Source: Deltaproteobacteria bacterium (GTDB lineage Bacteria; Desulfobacterota; DSM-4660; Desulfatiglandales; Desulfatiglandaceae). Taken from it: a DNA stretch of 8,111 bases. Where the stretch lies: NCBI GenBank assembly GCA_019307645.1, contig JAFDJF010000077.1:1-8111 (forward strand), written 5' to 3'. Position 1 is the first letter of the stretch. Each line of letters starts with the position of its first letter. The notes under the pieces were generated by a model. That model was not told where the DNA came from. It worked only from the letters and a program-made list of their open reading frames with translations, and made no database searches. A program made the position numbers and the translations under genes. Positions 1 to 5,719 of the stretch are shown here, in pieces.

Positions 1-48
1 ATCCTTCGTCACTGCGGCGTAAAGTAACTACGCCTCATTCCTCAGGAT
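1..48. repeat. Imperfect palindromic intergenic repeat
   Basis: The core stem is GGCGTA (16-21) pairing with TACGCC (29-34) around a 7-nt loop. An outer stem, ATCCT (1-5) with AGGAT (44-48), encloses it with mismatched sequence between. The left edge is cut by the window. The form is that of a dispersed palindromic intergenic element; its copy number elsewhere cannot be judged here. Confidence 0.4.
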
Positions 49-70
49 TTGCAAGCCTTGATCTTGAACA

Positions 71-118
71 TTTTACGAAACCGTCGAAATTCGGACTTTT
101 TACGAGATCGTCAATATT
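71..118. repeat. Pair of 21-bp direct repeats, 27-bp period
   Basis: Copy 1 (71-91) and copy 2 (98-118) both begin TTTTACGA and share 17 of 21 positions, including a CGTC block. The unit is AT-rich and non-coding. The second copy ends two bases before the 8-bp duplication flanking the element at 128-509, so the element appears to have landed at the edge of this older repeat region. Confidence 0.45.
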
Positions 119-119
119 T

Positions 120-127
120 AACACATC
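120..127. repeat. Left target-site duplication AACACATC
   Basis: This 8-mer abuts the left terminal inverted repeat starting at 128. An identical AACACATC occurs at 510-517, directly after the right terminal repeat ends at 509. A perfect 8-bp direct repeat exactly at both edges is the signature of a transposition event. Confidence 0.65.
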
Positions 128-200
128 GTAACAGTTTAGCGTTTTGAAAAGCATAATCGGATTTGGCGAACCGTGAGGGTCTCTTTTTAGAAGTCCGCAT
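128..200 (+). repeat. Left terminal inverted repeat of the element
   Basis: The arm runs from GTAACAGTTTA at the tip to CCGCAT near 200. The inner 38 nt (163-200) are the well-conserved part. The segment 139-162 aligns to the other arm only with gaps, which makes this arm about 6 nt longer than the right one. Confidence 0.6.
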
Positions 201-219
201 ATTTGTGAGTCATTGAGGC

Positions 220-258
220 AAGGTTTAAGGTGTAAGGTATAAGGTTCAAGGTTTAAAG
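220..258 (+). repeat. Heptamer tandem array AAGGTNT
   Basis: Five consecutive 7-bp units are AAGGTTT, AAGGTGT, AAGGTAT, AAGGTTC and AAGGTTT, followed by a partial AAAG. The AAGGT core is invariant and the last two positions vary. Heptamer short tandem repeats of this kind are known in several bacterial groups, notably cyanobacteria. Here they lie inside the mobile element. Confidence 0.6.
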
Positions 259-280
259 AAAAACGCGTCTTCATTTGAAT

Positions 281-315
281 CAAGACCTTATACCGTGTGC
301 CTTGTACCGTGAACC
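281..315 (-). repeat. Second heptamer array in opposite orientation
   Basis: Read on the minus strand this is a run of related 7-mers: GGTTCAC, GGTACAA, GGCACAC, GGTATAA, GGTCTTG. Aligned unit by unit to 222-256 it matches at about 23 of 35 positions. The two arrays are therefore inverted relative to each other across roughly 25 bp and could form an imperfect hairpin. Confidence 0.4.
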
Positions 316-442
316 ATTCTTTAAATACGCAATTTGTCATTGGTGGTCTACAAAGCAGGTCTCCCGCGCAAAATTGCCCTTCTCTGCCTTTACGTTGCTT
401 AAAATCCGGGTCTGGCGGGCATAATAGCGGATGTCAGTTATG

Positions 443-509
443 ATGCGGGCTTCTAAAAAGAGATCCCCACGGTTCGCCAAGCATTATTGGTAAAAACTTA
501 AACAGTTAC
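443..509 (-). repeat. Right terminal inverted repeat of the element
   Basis: This is the inverted partner of 128-200. The tip (499-509) ends immediately before AACACATC, and 443-480 matches the left arm at 35 of 38 positions. The tip lies 25 bp upstream of the dus start codon, so any outward promoter in this arm could drive the operon. I see no convincing -35/-10 pair. Confidence 0.6.
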
Positions 510-517
510 AACACATC
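510..517. repeat. Right target-site duplication AACACATC
   Basis: Identical to 120-127 and directly adjacent to the right terminal repeat. Removing 128-517 would restore a continuous AT-rich leader (TATTTAACACATCAAATTTA) in front of dus. Confidence 0.65.
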
Positions 518-534
518 AAATTTAAAGCTGCAAA

Positions 535-1536
535 ATGCTGAAAATTGGTAACCTGAAACTGAAAAACTGCCTCATTATGGCGCCCATATCAGGGACAACC
601 AACCTGCCCTTTCGACTCATCGTGAAGCCTCTGGGGGCAGGTCTGGTCACTACCGAGATGATCAGCGCCATGGGGCTGGTCCTGGGGAAAAAGAAGACCT
701 ATGACTATCTGAAAAGCCACCCTGCTGAAAAACCGCTTGCCATACAGCTTTTCGGCTCCAACGCTGATGTTATGGCTGCCGCTGCCGAGATAGCGGTTGA
801 AGCCGGAGCCACCATTCTAGATCTTAATATGGGTTGCCCGGCAAAAAAAGTCGTAAAAACCGGTGCCGGCGGAGCACTTCTGCGCGACCTGCAGAAAATA
901 AAAGAGATTGTCTCTTCTGTTCGAAAAACATGTTCCGTACCCCTGACAGTAAAGATAAGAACCGGATGGTCTCCCACCCAGGGGACTGCTGAGGACATTG
1001 CACTTTTGGCAGAAGACTGCGGCGCCGATGCGGTAACGGTGCATCCCCGATTTGTGACCCAGGGGTTTTCCGGGCATGCCGACTGGACGATCATCTCAAA
1101 GGTCAAAGAACGGTTGAGCATCCCTGTAATCGGTAACGGTGATGTCTTAACCCCTGCCCTGGCAAAAAAAATGAAAGACCAAACCTGCTGCGACGGCGTG
1201 ATGATAGGACGGGCTGCTGTCGGGAACCCTTGGATTTTTAAGCAGATTTTAGCGCTGGAACGCGGTGAGGCGGTGGGGCAACCGCCGTTAACCGAGCGCA
1301 GGGCCGTTATCCTGGAACACTTTCGCCTTTTGTCTCTTCTGAATGGTGAGAAGCGGGCAGCCAAAAACATGCGGGGCCTTCTCCTCGCATACACAAAAGG
1401 TCTCCCTCACAGCAAACGTTTTCGCAGCACCTTTACAAGTATCAACGACATCGAGACCCTGGTTTCCGCACTTGATCGGTACTTTGCAGCCATCGAAGAC
1501 CGATTGCTTCCGGAGGCTTCAAAACTTGAAAGTTAA
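535..1536 (+). CDS. dus: tRNA-dihydrouridine synthase (DusB-like)
   Basis: This 333-aa flavoenzyme reduces uridine to dihydrouridine in tRNA D-loops in the cytoplasm, using FMN and NADPH. It has the expected TIM-barrel order: the N-terminal APISGTTNLPFR stretch (16-27) for FMN and the TEMISA segment (40-45). Then come DLNMGCPAKKV (96-106) with catalytic Cys101, VKIRTGW with Lys140, and His170 in VTVHPR. GNGDV (200-204) and MIGRAAVGNPWIF (223-235) follow as the phosphate-binding end. Family members usually read VHGRTR where this one has VHPRFV, a small departure. The start fits the family N-terminus (MLKIGNLKLKN), although no clear Shine-Dalgarno precedes it. Its last 11 nt overlap the start of the ispH fusion, so it heads a coupled operon. 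DusB is the likeliest subfamily, but DusA/DusC cannot be excluded by eye. Confidence 0.93.
   Translation: MLKIGNLKLKNCLIMAPISGTTNLPFRLIVKPLGAGLVTTEMISAMGLVLGKKKTYDYLKSHPAEKPLAIQLFGSNADVMAAAAEIAVEAGATILDLNMGCPAKKVVKTGAGGALLRDLQKIKEIVSSVRKTCSVPLTVKIRTGWSPTQGTAEDIALLAEDCGADAVTVHPRFVTQGFSGHADWTIISKVKERLSIPVIGNGDVLTPALAKKMKDQTCCDGVMIGRAAVGNPWIFKQILALERGEAVGQPPLTERRAVILEHFRLLSLLNGEKRAAKNMRGLLLAYTKGLPHSKRFRSTFTSINDIETLVSALDRYFAAIEDRLLPEASKLES
1512..1516 (+). promoter_or_regulatory. Shine-Dalgarno GGAGG selecting a TTG start
   Basis: GGAGG lies 9 nt before the TTG at 1526, inside the end of dus. It is a near-ideal ribosome site and decides the start of the next gene. From this TTG the protein begins M-K-V-K-L-A-R-I-A-G-F-C, placing the first iron-sulfur cysteine at residue 12, as in E. 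coli IspH. Confidence 0.8.
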
Positions 1537-3256
1537 ACTGGCAAGAATCGCTGGATTTTGCATGGGGGTCCGTCGGGCGATGGAGATGGTCCTCACAGAG
1601 GCCAACAAAGGTACGGGCCCCCTTTATACCTTTGGTCCTCTGATCCACAACCATCAGGTCTTTGATCTGCTTGCATCAAAGGGGATTAGGCCGGTCGACG
1701 ACTTAAATGCTCTTAAATCAGGCACCATCATTATAAGGGCACACGGTATTCCCCCGCAGGATCGCCGGGCCATAAGAGAAACGGGACTGAAAATTGTGGA
1801 TGCCACCTGTCCCAAGGTGGCGCGTGTCCAGGCGATTATCCGATATCATACCAAGAAGGGGTCCACAGCGATTATTGTTGGCAATAAAGGCCACGCCGAA
1901 GTGGTCGGTCTTCTGGGCTACAGTGAAGGCCCTGCCCACGTAATTCAAACCGTGGATGATGTCTCCGAATTACCGGATCTTGACCAGGTGTTTGTTGTTG
2001 CCCAGACAACACAAAACGAGCAGAACTACCTCGAGGTGGTAAATGCCCTCAAAGAGCGATTCCCCGAACTCCAGATCTTCCATACCATCTGCGATGCCAC
2101 CTATCATCGTCAGCAGGAGGTCCGTTCCTTTTCCGGGCAGGTGGATGCCACGGTTGTTGTCGGCGGGTTCCATAGCGGCAATACTCTGAGACTGGCCCAA
2201 GTGTCCAAGGCGGCAAAAATACCCACATTTCACATTGAAACGGAAAAAGATCTGGACAAGACAGCGCTGTCCGGGATGAAGGTTATCGGTGTGACTGCCG
2301 GCGCATCCACCCCCAACTGGATGATTAAGAAAGTTGTCAGTGAAATTGAAGGTATCAAGGGTCGAAGAGACCCCCCCTTTTACAACGGGTTAAAAAAGGG
2401 GATCAAGTTATTGATGGCAAATGATGTTATTGTGGCATCAGGCGCCCTCTGCCTGGCATATGCAGCCGCTGTGCTTTCGGAGAAACCCACGGGTCCAATA
2501 TTCCCCGTTTTGGCTTTCCTGTATGTCTATGCCATGCATGTGCTGAATCGTTTTTTGGACAAAGGTGCCGGCGCCTATAATGACCCTGAGAGAGCGGCAT
2601 TCCTCAAAAAACACCGGGTACTTCTGATCATAACAGGCATTGGTGCCATTGCTGCAGCGCTTACCCTATCCTGTTTTGTTGGACTTCCAACGTTTGTTGC
2701 CTTGTGCGGTTTGAATATTCTGGGAATTGCATACAGCTTGCCCCTTGTTCCCGAAAGCGTCCGGCATAAATCCACCTATTACAAAATCAAAGACATTCCA
2801 GGCTCCAGGAGCCTTTCAGAGGCGCTTGCGTGGGTGGCCGTAATTATTCTTCTGCCCCTGCTGACGTTGAAACATATTGATTGGCCAGCCATAATAGTTG
2901 CCGGTTTAGCAGTGTTTTCAATGAGTTATACAAGGGCAATCCTGTTTGATATCTTTCAGGTACAAGGAGACCTGATCGTCGGAACAGAGACGCTGCCCAT
3001 TACCCTTGGAGAAAGAAAAACCTTGACCCTTGTCAAACTCATTCTCATCGCAACCGCATTCATTCTTGTGGGAAGTCCGATTCTGGGTCTGGTAAGTCCA
3101 TTTTCTTATCTTGTTCTTCTGCCTGTCCTGTCATTGGCTCTGTGCCTGCTGGCCTATGAAAGACGGTGGCTTTATCCGGGAGCCACCCTGGAAGTCCTGG
3201 TGGAGGGAAACTTTTTTCTGGCCGGATTCCTTGCCCTGATCTGGCAGGCCTTCTGA
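1526..3256 (+). CDS. ispH: IspH reductase fused to a UbiA-like membrane prenyltransferase domain
   Basis: A 576-aa fusion. Residues 1 to about 280 are IspH (LytB), which converts HMBPP to IPP and DMAPP in the last MEP-pathway step. The three [4Fe-4S] ligands are present (Cys12, Cys95, Cys189), as are His41, His73, His123 and Glu125, Ser217/Asn219, and a GASTPNW motif (259-265). Residues about 290-576 form a UbiA-superfamily domain with roughly 8-9 hydrophobic segments. Where NDxxDxxxD is expected it reads NRFLDKGAG (341-349), followed by the typical NDPER. Where DxxxD is expected it reads QVQGD (478-482) before the usual G-x-x-T-L-P. Three of five acidic residues are therefore replaced (Arg342, Gly349, Gln478), so prenyl transfer is uncertain. 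IspH is normally about 280-320 aa and free-standing. The gene overlaps dus by 11 nt and the glycosyltransferase by 1 nt. The IspH role is confident; the C-terminal function is not. Confidence 0.92.
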   Translation: MKVKLARIAGFCMGVRRAMEMVLTEANKGTGPLYTFGPLIHNHQVFDLLASKGIRPVDDLNALKSGTIIIRAHGIPPQDRRAIRETGLKIVDATCPKVARVQAIIRYHTKKGSTAIIVGNKGHAEVVGLLGYSEGPAHVIQTVDDVSELPDLDQVFVVAQTTQNEQNYLEVVNALKERFPELQIFHTICDATYHRQQEVRSFSGQVDATVVVGGFHSGNTLRLAQVSKAAKIPTFHIETEKDLDKTALSGMKVIGVTAGASTPNWMIKKVVSEIEGIKGRRDPPFYNGLKKGIKLLMANDVIVASGALCLAYAAAVLSEKPTGPIFPVLAFLYVYAMHVLNRFLDKGAGAYNDPERAAFLKKHRVLLIITGIGAIAAALTLSCFVGLPTFVALCGLNILGIAYSLPLVPESVRHKSTYYKIKDIPGSRSLSEALAWVAVIILLPLLTLKHIDWPAIIVAGLAVFSMSYTRAILFDIFQVQGDLIVGTETLPITLGERKTLTLVKLILIATAFILVGSPILGLVSPFSYLVLLPVLSLALCLLAYERRWLYPGATLEVLVEGNFFLAGFLALIWQAF

Positions 3257-4080
3257 TGGCAGCCGTCAGCGTCATAATCCCTACCTTCAACAGGGCCGAC
3301 AGAGTGATTCGAGCCATCTCATCCGTCCTTGAACAGACTTTCATTGATTCTGAAATAATTGTCGTAGATGACGGCTCCACTGACGAAACTGAAAAGACTG
3401 TGGCCCGGTTTAACGACCGGATTAAATATATCGCCCATCCAGCCAATCTGGGGGTCTCGGCAGCGAGAAACACCGGCATCAAAAACTCAAGCGCATCATT
3501 TATCGCGTTTTTAGACTCCGATGACCACTGGCTGCCGGAAAAGCTGGAAGTTCAGATGCGGTTTTTTGAAACCAGCGCCAACGCCATGGCGTGCCAGACC
3601 GAAGAAATCTGGATCAGAAAGGGCCGCCGTGTAAACCCACGAAAAAAGCATCTCAAGCCGTCAGGGGACATATTTGAGCCCTCCCTCAAGCTGTGTCTGG
3701 TCAGCCCTTCCGCTGTTATGCTCAGGCGCTCCCTTCTTGATGACGTTGGATTGTTTGACGAAAACCTGCCTGCCTGCGAAGACTACGATCTGTGGCTCAG
3801 GATCGCATGCCGGCATCCCGTGTATCTTATTCAGCAACCGCTTATCATAAAGGAAGGCGGTCATTCGGACCAGCTGTCTTCCCGCCACAAGGGGATGGAC
3901 CGCTTTAGAATAAAGGCGCTCGTGAAACTGATAAAAAGCGGTGTGCTCAGTGCAAAGCAGTTGCGGACGGCTTCGAAGGAACTGGCTTTAAAATGCAGAA
4001 TCTATGGAAACGGGTGCATTAAGAGAGGGAAACAGGCAGAAGGAAAATATTATCTTCAATTGCCTGAACGTTTCTTCTAA
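3256..4080 (+). CDS. Family 2 glycosyltransferase (GT-A fold)
   Basis: A 274-aa protein that transfers a sugar from a nucleotide-sugar donor to an unknown acceptor. The GT2 motifs appear in order: VIIPTFNR (6-13), VVDDGSTD (36-43), NLGVSAARNTGI (64-75), the metal-binding FLDSDDHW (85-92), and the C-terminal CEDYDLWLR (174-182) with the likely catalytic-base region. There is no signal peptide or membrane segment, so it is cytosolic or peripheral to the membrane. The ATG overlaps the ispH-ubiA stop as TGATG, which indicates translational coupling. A start 90 nt upstream is possible but would lie wholly inside the previous gene and precede the conserved N-terminus. Its position after an isoprenoid/membrane prenyltransferase fusion hints at a lipid or polyprenyl-linked acceptor, which is inference only. 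Confidence 0.9.
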   Translation: MAAVSVIIPTFNRADRVIRAISSVLEQTFIDSEIIVVDDGSTDETEKTVARFNDRIKYIAHPANLGVSAARNTGIKNSSASFIAFLDSDDHWLPEKLEVQMRFFETSANAMACQTEEIWIRKGRRVNPRKKHLKPSGDIFEPSLKLCLVSPSAVMLRRSLLDDVGLFDENLPACEDYDLWLRIACRHPVYLIQQPLIIKEGGHSDQLSSRHKGMDRFRIKALVKLIKSGVLSAKQLRTASKELALKCRIYGNGCIKRGKQAEGKYYLQLPERFF

Positions 4081-4081
4081 C

Positions 4082-4111
4082 GGTAGGGCGGGGTTACGTC
4101 CCCGCCGAACC
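4082..4111. repeat. GC-rich palindrome between convergent genes
   Basis: The stem GGCGGGG (4087-4093) pairs with CCCCGCC (4100-4106) around TTACGT. An outer GGT (4082-4084) pairs with ACC (4109-4111) across a 2x2 internal loop. It lies directly after the glycosyltransferase stop and 39 bp from the end of cooT. It could act as a bidirectional transcription barrier, but there is no T-run on either strand, and a dispersed REP-like repeat fits equally well. Confidence 0.5.
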
Positions 4112-4149
4112 AACCGCACCTGCTTCAACCCAAAATCCGGCCGCACAGC

Positions 4150-4338
4150 CTACAGCGGCTCCAGAATTATCTTGTGATCCACCAGAGAGAGGGTTTTGAC
4201 CCTGGCCTTTATGATACGCTCCTCTCCAAACAGATTGCGTATCTTTACCTGACCATTATCGATTTCCAGGATCTCTACACTTTCAACAATCAAGTCTTCT
4301 GTCCCGTCCCTCAAAATGTAAGCTGCTGATTCACACAT
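4150..4338 (-). CDS. cooT: CooT-family small nickel-binding protein
   Basis: A 62-aa protein with the whole CooT pattern: Cys2 directly after the initiator Met, a central D-G-x-V-x-I-x-x-L-F-G-E-E segment (residues about 28-40), and a beta-rich C-terminus ending in I-I-L-E. Known CooT is a dimeric cytoplasmic protein that binds Ni(II), with Cys2 essential, and assists maturation of carbon monoxide dehydrogenase. That function is carried over from the family. The start overlaps the end of the DUF3842 gene by 8 nt and is preceded by GGGAGA about 10 nt upstream, so the two are probably translated together. No CO dehydrogenase gene lies in the window. Older annotations label such proteins as RNA-binding, which I think less likely. 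Confidence 0.8.
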   Translation of the reverse strand: MCESAAYILRDGTEDLIVESVEILEIDNGQVKIRNLFGEERIIKARVKTLSLVDHKIILEPL

Positions 4339-4747
4339 CTTCGTTCATCTCCCTGATCATCTCTACGACTTGACCTACCAGATGAGGCAGCGGCTCCGCG
4401 GAAACCCCAACAATTACAACGCGCTCCTGCGTTAAAGGGATAAATATCTTTTTTGCCTCACTGGAGCTGACTGCAGCGGCCATTGCCGGCGTGACTTCCC
4501 CCATCATCGAATTTGCCATCATAACGGCAAGCGGGCCAATAATCAAATCCGCCCTCCGGCTGGTTTGGACAATGGCATTTTCACCTGTACCGCCCTTATT
4601 TGCCCCGGCTTTCATCATTGTTGAGGTCGCGATCGAATTGGTTCCCAAGGCCAGGATCTCAATATAATTGCCGACAGACGCCCTGAGTCCTTTGATCACT
4701 GCGGCGCCAATGCCGCCCCCCTGCCCGTCCATTACCATTATTTTCAT
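4331..4747 (-). CDS. DUF3842 family protein
   Basis: A 138-aa protein of unknown function. It begins MKIMVMDGQGGGIG, a Rossmann-like glycine-rich loop after a beta strand, suggesting nucleotide or cofactor binding. Further conserved blocks are ALGTNSIATSTMMKAGAN (about 35-52), GENAIV, the IIGPLAVMMANSMMGEVTPAM stretch and KKIFIPL. These match my recollection of the DUF3842 family, which is common in anaerobes. I chose the internal Met at 4747 over an upstream in-frame ATG at 4801 because it gives the family N-terminus and has AAGGA 7 nt upstream. The 3' end overlaps cooT by 8 nt. That linkage suggests, but does not show, a role connected to nickel or CODH. A 120-nt gap separates it from parB, so it may have its own promoter, though none is obvious. 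Confidence 0.8.
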   Translation of the reverse strand: MKIMVMDGQGGGIGAAVIKGLRASVGNYIEILALGTNSIATSTMMKAGANKGGTGENAIVQTSRRADLIIGPLAVMMANSMMGEVTPAMAAAVSSSEAKKIFIPLTQERVVIVGVSAEPLPHLVGQVVEMIREMNEDV

Positions 4748-4754
4748 GGTGTTA

Positions 4755-4759
4755 TCCTT
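4755..4759 (-). promoter_or_regulatory. Shine-Dalgarno AAGGA fixing the DUF3842 start
   Basis: Read on the minus strand, AAGGA is followed by a 7-nt spacer (TAACACC) and then ATG at 4747. This supports the shorter 138-aa product over an 18-residue N-terminal extension. Confidence 0.65.
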
Positions 4760-4867
4760 GTAAAAATCGAACCTGCCATAGCCACAATATATGGCGATCA
4801 ACCATTATTTCCGTGCAGATCAAAATTTTAATACAAAACCGAAGAAAAACATGGAAGAAGGCAGCGG

Positions 4868-5713
4868 TCAGGCCAGAAAATCAAGAAGCCTTTCAAGCTC
4901 CTCATCGGAATAAAAATATATGACAATGCTACCCTTTTTGCCCTGCTTCCTGATATCCACTTTGGTACCGAGAGATCGCTTGAGATTGTCTGCCAGAGAC
5001 TGCATGTAATAATCCTCGTCGGGTTTCCTTTTTCGTGGACGAGAAGGAGCCCTTTTCTGCTTTGCAAGAGCCTCCAGTTGCCTCACCGAAAGCCCTTTGT
5101 CTACTACGGCATTCCTTAACCGTTTTAATTCGTTGGCATTTTTGATTCCCGCCAGCACTCGTGCGTGACCCATGCTGAGGCGTCCATCGAGCACATCCTG
5201 TTGTGCAAATGCAGGCAGCTTGAGAAGCCTTAACATATTTGTGATGGTAGACCTGTCCTTTCCCAGCCTCTCGGCCACTGAATCCTGGGTTCCCCCGGTC
5301 TCTTCCAGCAGTCTTTTATAGGCAAGCGCTTCTTCAATCGGGTTCAAGTCACTTCGATGAATATTCTCAATAAGCGCCAGTTCCAGGGATTCTGTGGGTG
5401 AAACATCTCTCACAACGACGGGAACCCGTTCAAGACCGGCCTTCTGTGCGGCCCGCCATCTTCGTTCCCCGGCAATAAGCTGGTAGCCGGATTCAGCCCT
5501 GCATACCAGCAATGGCGTAATAATCCCCTTTTTCCGGACCGAGTTGGCCATCTCTTCCAACTCGAAGGCCGGAAAATTCTGCCTTGGCTGATACGGATTT
5601 GGTTCGATTGATTCAACAGGACACAGGAAAAATTGCCCTTCTCCTGTCTCGGTTTTATCGGCGTCAGGTATTAAGGCCGACAGCCCCTTCCCAAGAGCCT
5701 TTCGTTTTGCCAT
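4868..5713 (-). CDS. parB: Chromosome-partitioning protein ParB (Spo0J/Noc-type CTPase)
   Basis: This 281-aa protein binds parS, spreads as a CTP-dependent clamp and stimulates ParA during origin segregation. It begins with the typical chromosomal ParB tail KRKALGKGLSALIP (3-16), whose basic part contacts ParA. The N-terminal domain has NPYQPR (39-44), the CTP-binding GERRWRA (82-88) and ENIHRSDLNPIEEA (116-129). A helix-turn-helix follows at about 142-160 (Q-D-S-V-A-E-R-L-G-K-D-R-S-T-I-T-N). A basic linker (R-K-R-K near 230) leads to a C-terminal dimerisation domain. It starts 6 nt after the parA stop, with AAGGA overlapping that stop, so it is co-transcribed with parA. Length and motifs are complete. 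The cognate site lies at 6604-6631. Confidence 0.96.
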   Translation of the reverse strand: MAKRKALGKGLSALIPDADKTETGEGQFFLCPVESIEPNPYQPRQNFPAFELEEMANSVRKKGIITPLLVCRAESGYQLIAGERRWRAAQKAGLERVPVVVRDVSPTESLELALIENIHRSDLNPIEEALAYKRLLEETGGTQDSVAERLGKDRSTITNMLRLLKLPAFAQQDVLDGRLSMGHARVLAGIKNANELKRLRNAVVDKGLSVRQLEALAKQKRAPSRPRKRKPDEDYYMQSLADNLKRSLGTKVDIRKQGKKGSIVIYFYSDEELERLLDFLA

Positions 5714-5719
5714 CTCTTG

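Larger units (their letters stand above)
128..509. mobile_element. MITE-like non-autonomous element, possibly IS66-type
   Basis: A 382-bp element is bounded by long imperfect inverted repeats: left arm about 128-200, right arm about 443-509. The ends are GTAACAGTTTA (128-138) and, reverse-complemented, GTAACTGTTTA (499-509), matching at 10 of 11 positions. Inside these, 163-200 and 443-480 match as inverted copies at 35 of 38 positions. The element is flanked by the perfect 8-bp duplication AACACATC. GTAA ends and 8-bp duplications are known features of the IS66 family, so an internally deleted IS66 relative is my best guess. No transposase is present. A 101-codon minus-strand reading frame (35-340) crosses the left edge and translates repeats, so it is not called as a gene. 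The interior carries heptamer arrays. Structure is seen; the family is inferred. Confidence 0.6.

Noticed and set aside
35..340. 101-codon minus-strand reading frame in the first intergenic region
   Set aside because: It translates direct repeats, heptamer arrays and an inverted-repeat arm, crosses the element boundary at 128, and shows no recognisable domain.
487..512. TTGGTA and TACAAC as a dus promoter
   Set aside because: The spacing is only 14 nt and the -10 match is poor. I could not support any promoter in the 17 bp between the element and dus.
705..1394. 229-codon minus-strand frame antisense to dus
   Set aside because: Arg/Ser/Pro-rich translation typical of an antisense shadow; dus on the plus strand has all family motifs.
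1343..1525. N-terminal extension of the IspH fusion to an upstream ATG
   Set aside because: It would overlap dus by almost 200 nt and add residues absent from IspH. The TTG at 1526 has an ideal GGAGG and gives Cys12 in the expected place.
3166..3255. Longer start for the glycosyltransferase
   Set aside because: The extra 30 residues lie inside the membrane-domain coding sequence of the previous gene. GT2 conservation begins just after the Met at 3256, which is coupled by TGATG.
4748..4801. 18-residue N-terminal extension of the DUF3842 protein
   Set aside because: It is unlike the family start, and the internal ATG at 4747 has AAGGA at good spacing.
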